A DNA stretch of 19,216 nt from Verrucomicrobia bacterium UBA6015 (GCA_002428045.1 DIZZ01000054.1:26374-45589), one strand, 5' to 3'; counted from the first letter of the stretch, positions 6,354 to 16,685 are shown. The notes: generated by a model from the letters alone, not told the origin. A program made the numbers and translations.

Positions 6354-7658
6354 CTAGGGCTTATAAAACCAGCGGAACAGGAAAAGCAGACTCATCACCG
6401 CCAGAAAACCAAGAATCGAGTAAATAATCAACCACGTTGTTTTCCTGTCAGGGGCCGGGAGATCAAACCCTCGCTTGGTGAACAAGGGTTTCAGGGCAAC
6501 ATCCATCCGGTTAAGTGACTGCTCAATCGCATCAAGCCGATCGGCCTGGCGACGGAAGAATGCAATATAGGCGGGCGTGAACCCTTCCGGCCCCTTTTCT
6601 TCAGCCACCGCCTTCAGGCTGGCCTCCGCCTCAACCAGCATATTTTCCACGGCCACCAGACTTGCCCGGCTGGAGGTCACCTTGCGTAGTTCGCTGATCT
6701 GTGCCGCCAGGTAATCGATGCGAGGTCCGTTGATGTTCCACTTGTCGCGCAGCCGTACATCGAAGGTCTTGGTTTCCTGCGGGCCGATGTCCACAGCATC
6801 GGCAAAGACATAGGTCAACCCTGCCTTCGGATCAAACTGGACCTGCAGCCCGCCCGCATCCAGCACGTCATCAATCGTCACTTCCGGCGGCAGCTCACGA
6901 TGGATATCCACCTTGCGTGCCTGGGTTGCGGAACTGTTCATCACGGTGATCTTGACGACCGCCTCGCCAAAGGATACCGGCAGATGCGCATCCCGCCGCG
7001 GGGCACCCGCCCGTCGATCTTCACCTACCAGCGTATCGCCCGGATTCATGCCCGAGGCGAGCACCAGGTTCTCGATGCTGCCAACCTGCTGTTTTACCTC
7101 CTGAAGCACCTTGCGGTTGGATTCGTAGGCCTGAATGTGGCGAACGGCGGAGACCATCGAAATCCGGTTTTCCGACTGCCGGGCCAAGATAGCCGCCACC
7201 CCGGCCTGTACATTATCCCTAGCCGCAACAGCCGTCTGCGCATGATCGGTCGACTCCAGCATCCCTGCCATGGACTGCGACCGGCTGAGAAGATTCTGAA
7301 GCTCGGCCTCATCCAGTGTCCATATATCATTCAGCTCCACCTCACGGACCACGATCTCCTTGGGCGCAAGGGGAATCTGACCATGAACAAAATAGGTATC
7401 ACTCTTGACATCATACCCCAGCTCAAGGCCAGCCAGATTGATGATGTCATTGGTGGTGATACGCTCGGGCAAGCTGGTGCGGATCGCCACCACCTGGGGC
7501 ATATTGGTGCTCGGATTGGCGGCCTGGATCTTGAGCACCAGCTTCCCGGCGGCAGCCACAGGAAGTGCCTGCGCAAGTAGCAAGCCAAAACAGGCAAAGG
7601 CCTGCAAAGCACGTCGCCAAGCACATTTTTTTTGAAATCCGTATTTACTCTTGTTCAA
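6354..7658 (-). CDS. Exported, membrane-anchored two-domain protein at the head of the ATPase operon
   Basis: I do not recognise a named family. The protein has 434 residues from a TTG codon at 7658, which has ACAGGA six nt upstream and gives a good signal peptide (basic start, hydrophobic 18-35, Ala-rich cleavage region near AAAGK). An ATG at 7751 in frame lies inside the preceding gene and is less likely. Two stretches are clearly related: about 39-112 and 232-307. Each starts with a VxKI(Q/T) strand, then LPE(R)IT or LPPEVT, (N)DI or DDVLDAGG, a strand pair with Y-FVHG or YVFAD, and (A)P-E (Q)ET. Each is followed by a polar helical segment. One membrane helix (about 408-430) precedes RWFYKP at the end. 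The topology is probably exported body, C-terminal anchor. It stops 11 nt before alpha-1, so it may be an accessory or assembly factor of this ATPase; that is inference. Confidence 0.75.
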   Translation of the reverse strand: MNKSKYGFQKKCAWRRALQAFACFGLLLAQALPVAAAGKLVLKIQAANPSTNMPQVVAIRTSLPERITTNDIINLAGLELGYDVKSDTYFVHGQIPLAPKEIVVREVELNDIWTLDEAELQNLLSRSQSMAGMLESTDHAQTAVAARDNVQAGVAAILARQSENRISMVSAVRHIQAYESNRKVLQEVKQQVGSIENLVLASGMNPGDTLVGEDRRAGAPRRDAHLPVSFGEAVVKITVMNSSATQARKVDIHRELPPEVTIDDVLDAGGLQVQFDPKAGLTYVFADAVDIGPQETKTFDVRLRDKWNINGPRIDYLAAQISELRKVTSSRASLVAVENMLVEAEASLKAVAEEKGPEGFTPAYIAFFRRQADRLDAIEQSLNRMDVALKPLFTKRGFDLPAPDRKTTWLIIYSILGFLAVMSLLFLFRWFYKP

Positions 7659-7663
7659 AGCCC

Positions 7664-7688
7664 ATCCTGTCAGTCGTGTAATCCTGTC
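7664..7688. repeat. Short direct repeat ATCCTGTC in the gap before the ATPase operon
   Basis: ATCCTGTC occurs at 7664-7671 and 7681-7688, a spacing of 17 bp, in the 49-bp gap between the giant gene and the TTG start at 7658. Read on the minus strand, the nearer copy supplies the ACAGGA ribosome site. The pair could be chance, or the remnant of a dispersed intergenic repeat. Confidence 0.4.
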
Positions 7689-7707
7689 TAAATCAACAGG
7701 CGTCGTT

Positions 7708-10700
7708 CTATTCCTCAACGGGCGTGCCGATCCGGTAGAACCGCCGTTCACCGGCTGCCGGATCAGTCCATTCCAGCACCTCGCCGATGGCTTGCAACAC
7801 CCCGCTCACATTGATCCATGGACCGGCGAGCACGGTGGCAGCCTCGACGAAATAACGCCGCCCCGGCACCGTCCGCCAGCGCACGACAAAACCACTCCCG
7901 CCATCCGGCGCAGGATCACCGCCAATCGCCCCCAGGCCGACACCCACAATCCCGAAAACGGAGGAATCGCTCAACGGATCGGTTCCCGCCTGCCATTCGT
8001 GGTAATTCGAGGCACCATCGCCATCTGGATCGTCACTGGCCAGACTCACGCCATCGAGGTTTTCAGGATCGAGACCATACTCAAGTTTCCAAACGTCAGG
8101 AATTCCGTCACCCGCCAGATTCACGGCCCCCCCTCCGACATCCGAAACGGTGAACGGAGCCAGAATGCCAACGATATTTACATCGGTCGTTGATGAAATC
8201 CGCAGCAAGGCGTTGGTCGAAGCGACGAATGGGATCCATGCAAACTGGTTGGTTCCGTTCACATTGGCCACGCCGTTTGAGACCGTCACATACGATCCGC
8301 CCCCATCGGAAGAATAGTCGATATTGACCCTCGCCCCTGCACCTAAACTAACCCAGCGAACAGTCACCGTCGCCCCGGTCTGGACGGTCGCGCCGAGCTG
8401 CGGGCTGGTTATCCCCAACCCACAGATGGACAGCACGCTGGCGGATGTATTCGTCAGCCCTCCGGACACCACACGGAAGCGCCCGTTGGTGGTCAGATAC
8501 GCGGCGGATTCGAGGAACCAGCCATACGCATTAGTCGCCCCCCCCGCCACATGCGCAGCATTGGTCAAACGGTAGAGTGCCCCCCCGTTCGTGCTCAGCC
8601 CAAGCGTCGCTGTGCTGTTGGTTCCCGGCGATGAGGCCCAAGCCACATTCACGGTCTGCCCCAGATAATACGAGACCACGGCACCCGTCGGAGAATAGAT
8701 CTGGATGCCATTGGTAATCGCAAACTCCAATGCCGACACCCCGGTCACCAGCGGATTATCGACGTCCCGAATCCGCACATAGCAACGCGGGGCGTTAGTC
8801 ACCGGCAAGGTCCAGATATAGCTGCCCGAGCCACCGCTGCCAAGGTACACATTACTGGCCATCACCTGCCAACTGACAGCCGGATCGGTGAGGAAGTTGA
8901 ACGTGTATTCCAGCATCAGATTCGTGCCTACTGCTCCGTCGTAGGTCCAGGCCACGGTTTGCGGCAGCCCTGCTTCCAGCACCTGGTTGGCGGTTTGCCC
9001 CGGACGCTGGACATAAATCGCACCGCCTGGCTGGTATTCATAAGCACCGACATCAACGCCGGGCGATTTGGATACCATCCGCGGACGCGATTCTCCACGG
9101 ATATCATTCGTCGGGGCGACGACGCCGCTGTAGGGAATGTTATCTGTCCCCGCATCAATGCAGGGGGACGTGCTCAGGATGGCATAATCATTCAGCCCTG
9201 CAAACTGCGGATCGAGGACAAACACACCGATACTCGTTGGACGTGGGGACTGCATGCAGCTATAGGACGTCTCGAAGGCCCGGTCCAGCGAGAAGCCCGG
9301 CCCAGAGGGTGACGTATTTCCCCACAGGATGCCGTTCAGGAATTTCGTATCCCCAGCATTATAGATACCTCCACCCCGCACATCTGCCACATTGTCGGCA
9401 ATCGTCGTATTCAATATAATTGCCCGCGTATAGGCCCCGGCATAGATACCAGCCCCTGTGTCCGTCGCGCGGTTTCCGACAATCAGACAGTTCACCACCA
9501 CCGGCTGTGACGTGATGGCCGCCGTGCCATCGACACGAATCCCTCCACCCAGGGATGCCTGATTGAAACGCATGATGCTCCGCTCAATCCGCGGATGGCT
9601 GCTCTCAATCCTGATCGCGCCCTGGTTTTCCTCGAACAGACAGTCCTCGATCAGGGGTCGGCCCTCGTTGCGAACAAGCACACCCGCCTCGCCGCAATCG
9701 AAGAATCGGCATTCCCGCAGAATCGGACTCGTACCATCGACCAGAATGCCTGCACTCCCGAGGTCGGCCACACTGGTGCGAATGGTGAACCCCTCGATCA
9801 CCGTGTTTGTTCCCTCTCCCGTGTTGCAGATAAATCCATTGTCGATATCGGTCAGGACCTGGGTAAAGGCATACCCGTTACGCGAGCGAATTCGAATGGT
9901 TTTCCCCTGAAGGTTGATATTATAGTTACCGGCACTCTTGTACGCTCCGTCCTTGACCAATACAACGAACCCATCCTCTGCCGAATTGACGCCCTCCTGA
10001 ATCGAGTCAAACGGGTACGCCCGCGACCCGTTCTCATCAAAATAGTTGGAATTATTGGGGTCGTTTTTTACCGGATCAGCCAAGGCATCATCGTCCACGA
10101 CCATCGGATCACGTAGATTGAGAGGATCCGACGTAATATTGCGGATCTCATCAAAATCATCAAAAGCATCACCGTCGGAATCCGCCAAGACAGGGTCTGT
10201 ACCTAAAGTTACTTCCTCGCCATCCTCCAGCCCGTCGCCGTCGCTGTCCGGGGCCGTGGGATCAGTGCCCAACTGGAATTCCTCCAGATTGGTCAATCCG
10301 TCGCTGTCCGGATCGTCATCCGCATCGACGACCAGAGGATTCAAGGCAGGGAGATACTGCACCTCCCACCCATCCGGCATCCCGTCGCCATCCGTGTCTG
10401 GATTGAGCGGATCGGTAGCATAGGTAGTGCCCTCCTCGCCGTCAAGAAGCTCGTCGCCATCCGTGTCCGGATTGTTCGGATCCGTATCCGTAGGCGGGCC
10501 ACTATTGTATTCACCGAAATTCGACAGCCCGTCACCATCCAGATCCCCCGCCGCATCATTCACGAGCGGATCCAAGCCGTTATCGACTTCCCACCCATCC
10601 GGCATCCCGTCGCCATCGGAATCAGGATCCAGCGGATCCGTACCATGGATCGCGAATTCCTCATAATCCGTGAGCCCATCGCCATCGGTATCGGCCGACG

Positions 10701-13700
10701 GATCAACCATGTCCATGGCGGCATCGGTAATGTCTCCGGTCAGCAGGAACGGACTGCCCGGCGGGATTCCGCGCGGCTCCCAGAGATCCAGCACACCATT
10801 CGTGTTGGCATCAATAAACGCGATCACGGCATAGTTTGTCAGCGTGGGCAGGTTCGTCGGAGTGCGGTAAAGCCCTGGAGCAAAGCTGCCGAATGCGTTG
10901 CTGAACACATTGAAGCCCCCATCCACGACGATCCAGAGCGGGCCGGTCTGCGTACCAGCGTAGTTGACGGGGCCACCGATCGAGGCGGGAAACGATGCGG
11001 ACAAGAGCGGGGCGGTTCCATAAACCATCAGTTCATCGAAATCCGAAAAACCGTCATTGTCCGTATCCACGAGCGCTGGATCGGTCCCATGCACCGTGAC
11101 TTCGTCAAAATCGGTCAAGCCGTCACTATCGGTGTCGCGCAGCGAGTCAGAGAATGGAATGATCCCTACCGAGAAATTATTTGTCGGGGAAATCGAGTTG
11201 GTTCCGTTGAACGCGACACCATACGGCTCCCAGCTTTGCTGCTCGCCATCGGCATTCAGGTCCATGAAGGCCGATACCCAATAATTGGACAGCGTGGGTA
11301 CGTACTGGACGGAAAATGGATGCACGGTGAAGGGGTGGTTCCCTGTCACAGAGCCCACATTGAAGGAGTCGAAAAGATTCGCATTCGAGGCTAGGTTCAG
11401 CACCACAAAAACCGTACCGGTCTGGCTTAGCCCATCCTGGAAAATCGAGCCGGTCATGGTGACAGGGAAAGATGCCGCATTCATCGGATTGCTTTGCCAC
11501 TGGACCTCGAACCCGTCCTGATGCGTGTCGTTATCGCTATCCGCGTCCGTCGGATCGGTCCCCGCCTCGTATTCCAGCAGGTTGGAAAGCCCATCGTTAT
11601 CTGGATTCAAGCCCGCATCGTTGACCAGAGGATTGAGCGTGGGTTTGTATTGTACCTCCCACCCATCCGGCATCCCGTCCCCGTCGGAATCTGCATTCGT
11701 CGGATCCGTCCCCTCCGTAAATTCCTGAAGGTTGGGGAGACCATCGGTGTCTGGATCGGCGGCGGCATCATTGACCAGCGGATTAAGGGCGGAAATATAC
11801 TGCACTTCCCACCCGTCGGGCATTCCGTCGGCATCGGTATCCGCATTTTTCGGATGGGTTCCTGCCTGGTATTCCTGCAGATTGCTCAACCCATCGTTGT
11901 CCGTATTCCCGGCGGCATCATTCGTCAGCGGGTTCAATGTGTATTGAACCTCCCAGCCATCCGGCATACCATCTCCGTCGGTGTCGGGATTACCGGGATT
12001 GGTCCCGTAGAGATAGATTTCATTGAAATCGGACAGGCCATCGCTGTCACTGTCGCCAACCGGATCGACCAACACGATATTGACACCGGCCAGCGCCTGG
12101 GTCGGCTGTAGAATCGGATTCCCCGCATATATCCCGGACGCCTCCCATGGATCCGCAACCCCGTTCCTGTTCGAATCGCGATAGGCGCTGAGCGTGTAAT
12201 CGGTTCTCGAAATGAGGTTGGAAACATTATAAACAACACTGGTGCCAACCATCGTCAACACATTGCTGATCGCCCCACTGGCGTGCGAGGCAACCCAATA
12301 GACGCTGCCGGTCTGGGCTCCGCCGTAATTGATCCTGCCACTGAAACGAATGGGATACGACAACGGATCGAGCGGATCACTGCCAACCGCCACTTCCCTG
12401 GCATCGCTGAACGCATCCCCATCCGTATCGGCGCGGGTCGGATCGGTTCGCTCTTGATATTCCTGCAAATTATTCAGTCCATCGCTATCCGTATCGATGG
12501 CGGCATTATTCACCAACGGATTGAGCCCGTATAGCACCTCCCAGCCATCCGGCATGCCGTCGCCATCCGTATCATTGGAAATCGGATTCGTTCCCAATCC
12601 ATATTCCTGCTGGTTGGGCAGCCCGTCGCCGTCAGGATCATCGGCTGCATCAGAAATCAGCGGATCGAGCGTGGGCTTGTACTGCACTTCCCAGCCATCC
12701 GGCATGCTGTCGCCATCGGAATCGCCGTCATTCGGATTCGTGCCATGCACGATGACCTCATCGTAATCCGAAAGGCCGTCGCCATCCGTGTCGACCGTCG
12801 GATGCTGCAGCACCATGTTCGCATTGGCGCGGGTATTGGTCAGCACGACCGGATTACCGGCGAAAAGCGCCTGCGCCTCCCAGGTTCCCCGAAGCAGGTT
12901 TGCGTCGGTATCCAGGAATGCCTGGATGATGTAGGTCTTGAGGGTCGGGACGTTCGTCAGGCTGTAGGCTCCGGGAGCTTCCAGGATGGATACAAAGGCG
13001 TTGGAATTGGCGACATCCACCGCCGCTACATAAACCAGCCCCGTCAGGGTTCCGCCGTAACTTACCGTGCCAGAAATGGTTACCGGGAACGACGCAACAT
13101 TGAGGGGATCGGATCCCGCCTGCACTTCAACCCCGTCACTAAATCCATCAGCATCGCTGTCTGCAAGACGGGGGTTGGTTCCAAGCGCAACCTCCTGCGC
13201 ATCGGTCAGTCCATCCGCATCCGTATCCGGCACCAATGGGTCGGTTGAATAGGTCAGGACCTCCTGTCCATCGCTCAGCCCGTCGCCATCGGTATCGGGG
13301 TTATGCGGATCCGTGCTATTCAGGAATTCGTCCAGATTCTTGAGCCCGTCACCATCGGAATCCGTGTTGTTATCGTCCCAGTCCAGCGGATCCAGTGCGT
13401 TTACGACTTCCCACCCGTCGGGCATTCCATCGCCATCGGTATCGTCGTCATTCGGATTCGTGCCATGCAGATAGAGTTCGTCATAATCCGTCAATCCGTC
13501 GCCATCGGAATCGATGTTCGGATCGGTGAGGGTGATATACGCATCGATGATCGCGTTGGTCAGCGTGAAGACCAGCAGCACATCCGGCGTATTCGTATCC
13601 GACAGGATCCCCTGGGCCTCCCAGGCATCCTGCGTGGCGTTGCCATTCACGTCCAGATAGGCACGCACGGTGTAATTGCTGCGGTTGGCCGCGCCACTGA

Positions 13701-16653
13701 TCGCATACTCCCCGGCATTGGTATACGTGACCGTGTACACCCGCCCCGTCGGTTCCTGGCTGGCCACCACATGGAAGACGCCCGTCTGCACGCCTGTATA
13801 CGTCAGCACCCCCGAGATCTGTAGCGGATACGATTCAGGATCCAGCGGATCGGTGCCCGCCGTCACCTCCGCCCCGTCGAGAGCGAAATCGCCGTCCGAA
13901 TCGGAGCCCAGTGGGTCGGTACCCAGTTCATACTCCAGCACATTCGACAGGCCGTCACTATCCGCATCGCCACCGGCATCATCAACAAGGGGATTAAGAC
14001 CTGCCGTCACTTCCCAGCCATCGGGCATACCATCCCCGTCAGTATCCGGATTCAGCGGGTGTGTATTCCGCTGGAACTCCTGCAGGTTCGTCAGGCCATC
14101 GTAGTCCGGATCCGCATCCTTGTCGTTCACCAGCGGATTAAGATCGGGCATATACAGCGATTCCCAGCCATCGCGCATGCCATCCCCGTCGGTATCAAGG
14201 CTCTTTGGCCTCAAGCCGGAGGCAGGATCAAAGCCCGCCCCCAGCAGGCCGAGACTGATCTGGTACTCCACCAAACTGGTCAGACCGTCGCTATCGGGAT
14301 CCAGCGCCGCATCCGCAGCCCCCAGTGGATTCAACCCGAAGAAATACTCCCAGCCATCCGGCATCCCGTCCCCGTCGCTATCGGCAGCATTCGGGTTCAA
14401 CCCCGTCGCCGGGGCGAAGTATGGATCGTTATTCATCAGGAGCACGCTGTTGAGATATTCCGACAGGTTGGTCAGTCCGTCTGCGTCGGGATCGAGCGTT
14501 GCATCGGCAGCACTGAGGGGATTCAGCCCGAAGAAAACCTCCCAGCCATCCACCATACCGTCAGCATCGGTATCATCATCCCTATGCAGCGTGCCATGGA
14601 TGAACAGTTCGGCAAAGTCGGACAGCCCGTCCAGATCAGTATCCGCCGTTGAATCGGCGAGCACGATGTTGACCCCGGTACCCGCCCCCGCCAGCGTCAA
14701 CGGGTTGGCCGCGTAGGCACCGACCGGCTCCCATGCGTCCTGCACGCCCACCGTCCCGTTGGTGTTATTGCCGTCGCGGTAAGCCGTGATGATCAGCGGC
14801 AGCCGGGTCGGTATATTGGTCACGGTGTAGGAGCCTAGCCCCGCCGTGACTGCCGTGCGAGTGGTCATGTTGGCGCAGGACACGGTGATATGCACGGATC
14901 CCGTGTTTTGTAGCGTGCCGCCGTAGGATACCGTACCGCTCAGCGTCGTCAGGAAGGATTGCGCATCCGTCGGATCGGCATTGTTATCAATCTCGAACTT
15001 ATCCGAAAAACCATCCCCGTCCGTATCCACCCGCAACGGGTTGGTGATCAGCAGCGGCTGGTAAAGGACGCTGCTTGTGCCATTGACTTCCGTCCCGTCG
15101 GAAAGCCCGTCGCCATCGGTATCGGCAAGATTGGGATTGAGCCCGGCAGCCGCATCGAAAAGAACGGTCTGCAGAAGGTTCGTTGACGTTTGATATTCAC
15201 TAAGGCTGGTCAGGCCATCCTCATCAGGATCGAGCGTAGCATCCGCACTGCTGTTCGGATTGAGCCCGTAAGCAAGCTCCCACCAGGTGGGCATCTTGTC
15301 GCCATCCACGTCATCCACCCAGGCATATTCATAGGCACCGATGTCATGCACACGCAACGTGCTGGTGGTCTTGCCGCTGACCGGACGCAGCATCCCGGCA
15401 TAATCCACGAGCGGTGCACCATTAGCCGAGGAGCCGGTATCGATGCAGGGCGATGTGGGCTGGAGCCGGTAATTCCGGGCATCGGCACTTTCAAACAAGG
15501 GCAGTCCGCCAATGTTGCCGTTGCCGGGAATCGAGGGGGAGGATAAATTGTTGCGGTAGATCGCCGCCGTTCCATCGGTCCCGTAATTCGGTCCGGTCAA
15601 GGCGTTGTTGTTCATCAGGATGTTGTTCTGGAGGGTACCGCCGCCGGACGTATGCACCCCGCCCCCCGAACCATCCCCCACGCCGTCGCCGTTGTTGTCC
15701 TTGGTCAGATTATGCGCAATGGTGTTGTTCATCAGCGAGGCGGCGGTAAAGACATAAACACCGCCGCCCTGCCCGTCGGCCTCGTTGTCGTGGATCAGGC
15801 AGTTCTCGACCGTTCCGCCCAGCACCACCTGAAGCCCACCGCCCGTGGCGGCCGACGTGCTGCGCTTGATCGCCTTGTTGCTGTAGATGCGACTGCGCGA
15901 GACCTTGGGACGGAAGGTCTTGTCAAAATAGAAACGCACACCGCCCCCATAATACGCCGTGTTGGAATAAATCGTGGATTGCGTAATCTCCCCGCCGTCG
16001 AAGCAATAGACGCCGCCGCCCTTGTCACTGGCGTTGTTCGCATAGATAATGCAGTTCGTCACAGTACCCCCGAAGGAGGTCTGGACGCCCCCCCCTGAGG
16101 CCGTGGCCGAGTTCCTGCGGATGATGCTGTCGCGCACCATACCCGTCCCGTAAAGCCGGATACCCCCACCATAAACAGCCGTCGAATTCTCGATGACGCA
16201 ATTCTCGACAGCCCCGCCGTCCTCAATATAGACGGCACCGCCATAGGAATCGCCACCCGTCAACACCGGTGCCTTGCCATTGCGCAGCGTGAGATCGCGC
16301 ACCGTCGTACTGGTCAAGCGCAGGGAAAAGGTTCGGACAAGCCCCTGTCCATCCACGATCGTCCGGTCACGATCCGCAGCGCTCAGCGCCCGCACAAAGA
16401 GCGAGCGTCCTTCAATATCCGTTTGCGCACTGAGCTTGAACGTTCCCGGCAACAGGATGACGTGTTCGCCATCCACCGCCGCATTCACCGCCGCCTGAAT
16501 AGTTGCATAGGTTGGCGTATACCCGCTGTAGCTGAACCCCGCCACACGGTCAGCAACAGGCGGCAGGACATAGCGGGGCGCACCCACAGCCATCCCCGCC
16601 AAAAGACAGCATAACCAAGACACTACCAAACGGAACGTGATATAGGATTTCAT
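7708..16653 (-). CDS. Giant exported protein: two beta-helices around a long calcium-repeat array
   Basis: Predicted secreted or surface protein of 2981 residues. The ATG at 16653 has AAAGGA seven nt upstream and starts a signal peptide (MKSYITF... to about AVGAPRY); an ATG 33 nt earlier gives no better signal. Domains in order: a right-handed parallel beta-helix (about 25-445) with GGGV/GGAV turns; about 446-2190, an array of D-x-D-x-D-G-M-P-D-G-W-E units typical of type 3 thrombospondin-like calcium repeats, broken by six beta-sandwich-like modules of about 90-100 residues (each with SG.(V/I).YGG or similar at the start and D..W(E) near the end); a second beta-helix (about 2192-2542); three Ig-like modules (about 2543-2840); one more calcium repeat; and a C-terminal domain ending in FYRIGTPVEE. 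Both beta-helices end in GAYEY. No transmembrane anchor is evident. Likely role: adhesion or matrix; no enzyme active site is apparent. It follows the lipoprotein gene by 32 nt. Confidence 0.9.
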   Translation of the reverse strand: MKSYITFRLVVSWLCCLLAGMAVGAPRYVLPPVADRVAGFSYSGYTPTYATIQAAVNAAVDGEHVILLPGTFKLSAQTDIEGRSLFVRALSAADRDRTIVDGQGLVRTFSLRLTSTTVRDLTLRNGKAPVLTGGDSYGGAVYIEDGGAVENCVIENSTAVYGGGIRLYGTGMVRDSIIRRNSATASGGGVQTSFGGTVTNCIIYANNASDKGGGVYCFDGGEITQSTIYSNTAYYGGGVRFYFDKTFRPKVSRSRIYSNKAIKRSTSAATGGGLQVVLGGTVENCLIHDNEADGQGGGVYVFTAASLMNNTIAHNLTKDNNGDGVGDGSGGGVHTSGGGTLQNNILMNNNALTGPNYGTDGTAAIYRNNLSSPSIPGNGNIGGLPLFESADARNYRLQPTSPCIDTGSSANGAPLVDYAGMLRPVSGKTTSTLRVHDIGAYEYAWVDDVDGDKMPTWWELAYGLNPNSSADATLDPDEDGLTSLSEYQTSTNLLQTVLFDAAAGLNPNLADTDGDGLSDGTEVNGTSSVLYQPLLITNPLRVDTDGDGFSDKFEIDNNADPTDAQSFLTTLSGTVSYGGTLQNTGSVHITVSCANMTTRTAVTAGLGSYTVTNIPTRLPLIITAYRDGNNTNGTVGVQDAWEPVGAYAANPLTLAGAGTGVNIVLADSTADTDLDGLSDFAELFIHGTLHRDDDTDADGMVDGWEVFFGLNPLSAADATLDPDADGLTNLSEYLNSVLLMNNDPYFAPATGLNPNAADSDGDGMPDGWEYFFGLNPLGAADAALDPDSDGLTSLVEYQISLGLLGAGFDPASGLRPKSLDTDGDGMRDGWESLYMPDLNPLVNDKDADPDYDGLTNLQEFQRNTHPLNPDTDGDGMPDGWEVTAGLNPLVDDAGGDADSDGLSNVLEYELGTDPLGSDSDGDFALDGAEVTAGTDPLDPESYPLQISGVLTYTGVQTGVFHVVASQEPTGRVYTVTYTNAGEYAISGAANRSNYTVRAYLDVNGNATQDAWEAQGILSDTNTPDVLLVFTLTNAIIDAYITLTDPNIDSDGDGLTDYDELYLHGTNPNDDDTDGDGMPDGWEVVNALDPLDWDDNNTDSDGDGLKNLDEFLNSTDPHNPDTDGDGLSDGQEVLTYSTDPLVPDTDADGLTDAQEVALGTNPRLADSDADGFSDGVEVQAGSDPLNVASFPVTISGTVSYGGTLTGLVYVAAVDVANSNAFVSILEAPGAYSLTNVPTLKTYIIQAFLDTDANLLRGTWEAQALFAGNPVVLTNTRANANMVLQHPTVDTDGDGLSDYDEVIVHGTNPNDGDSDGDSMPDGWEVQYKPTLDPLISDAADDPDGDGLPNQQEYGLGTNPISNDTDGDGMPDGWEVLYGLNPLVNNAAIDTDSDGLNNLQEYQERTDPTRADTDGDAFSDAREVAVGSDPLDPLSYPIRFSGRINYGGAQTGSVYWVASHASGAISNVLTMVGTSVVYNVSNLISRTDYTLSAYRDSNRNGVADPWEASGIYAGNPILQPTQALAGVNIVLVDPVGDSDSDGLSDFNEIYLYGTNPGNPDTDGDGMPDGWEVQYTLNPLTNDAAGNTDNDGLSNLQEYQAGTHPKNADTDADGMPDGWEVQYISALNPLVNDAAADPDTDGLPNLQEFTEGTDPTNADSDGDGMPDGWEVQYKPTLNPLVNDAGLNPDNDGLSNLLEYEAGTDPTDADSDNDTHQDGFEVQWQSNPMNAASFPVTMTGSIFQDGLSQTGTVFVVLNLASNANLFDSFNVGSVTGNHPFTVHPFSVQYVPTLSNYWVSAFMDLNADGEQQSWEPYGVAFNGTNSISPTNNFSVGIIPFSDSLRDTDSDGLTDFDEVTVHGTDPALVDTDNDGFSDFDELMVYGTAPLLSASFPASIGGPVNYAGTQTGPLWIVVDGGFNVFSNAFGSFAPGLYRTPTNLPTLTNYAVIAFIDANTNGVLDLWEPRGIPPGSPFLLTGDITDAAMDMVDPSADTDGDGLTDYEEFAIHGTDPLDPDSDGDGMPDGWEVDNGLDPLVNDAAGDLDGDGLSNFGEYNSGPPTDTDPNNPDTDGDELLDGEEGTTYATDPLNPDTDGDGMPDGWEVQYLPALNPLVVDADDDPDSDGLTNLEEFQLGTDPTAPDSDGDGLEDGEEVTLGTDPVLADSDGDAFDDFDEIRNITSDPLNLRDPMVVDDDALADPVKNDPNNSNYFDENGSRAYPFDSIQEGVNSAEDGFVVLVKDGAYKSAGNYNINLQGKTIRIRSRNGYAFTQVLTDIDNGFICNTGEGTNTVIEGFTIRTSVADLGSAGILVDGTSPILRECRFFDCGEAGVLVRNEGRPLIEDCLFEENQGAIRIESSHPRIERSIMRFNQASLGGGIRVDGTAAITSQPVVVNCLIVGNRATDTGAGIYAGAYTRAIILNTTIADNVADVRGGGIYNAGDTKFLNGILWGNTSPSGPGFSLDRAFETSYSCMQSPRPTSIGVFVLDPQFAGLNDYAILSTSPCIDAGTDNIPYSGVVAPTNDIRGESRPRMVSKSPGVDVGAYEYQPGGAIYVQRPGQTANQVLEAGLPQTVAWTYDGAVGTNLMLEYTFNFLTDPAVSWQVMASNVYLGSGGSGSYIWTLPVTNAPRCYVRIRDVDNPLVTGVSALEFAITNGIQIYSPTGAVVSYYLGQTVNVAWASSPGTNSTATLGLSTNGGALYRLTNAAHVAGGATNAYGWFLESAAYLTTNGRFRVVSGGLTNTSASVLSICGLGITSPQLGATVQTGATVTVRWVSLGAGARVNIDYSSDGGGSYVTVSNGVANVNGTNQFAWIPFVASTNALLRISSTTDVNIVGILAPFTVSDVGGGAVNLAGDGIPDVWKLEYGLDPENLDGVSLASDDPDGDGASNYHEWQAGTDPLSDSSVFGIVGVGLGAIGGDPAPDGGSGFVVRWRTVPGRRYFVEAATVLAGPWINVSGVLQAIGEVLEWTDPAAGERRFYRIGTPVEE
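10085..15318 (-). repeat. Coding repeat array: calcium-binding TSP3-like units with six spacer modules
   Basis: Within the giant gene, the unit D-T/S-D-G-D-G-M-P-D-G-W-E-V with a following G-L-N-P-L and DPD-D-G-L-N-L-E-Y segment recurs; I count about 13 units with the W-E core. In the DNA they appear as repeated plus-strand words such as ccatccggcatcccgtcgcc. Six beta-sandwich-like spacers lie at roughly 14945-14650, 13815-13525, 13080-12805, 12350-12065, 11460-11150 and 10980-10710. They share an opening SG-x-x-x-Y-x-G-x-x-x-T-G and an Asp-Asn-rich stretch ending in W-E-(P/A). Asp-rich units of this type bind calcium in thrombospondins. The number of copies suggests growth by unequal crossing over. 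Confidence 0.85.
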
Positions 16654-16685
16654 GATATCGTCCTTTCCGCCAAACCCGCCACGCA

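Noticed and set aside
10085..15318. DNA-level repeats as a CRISPR or minisatellite
   Set aside because: The words match in-frame protein motifs of calcium repeats and vary at codon positions as coding repeats do.
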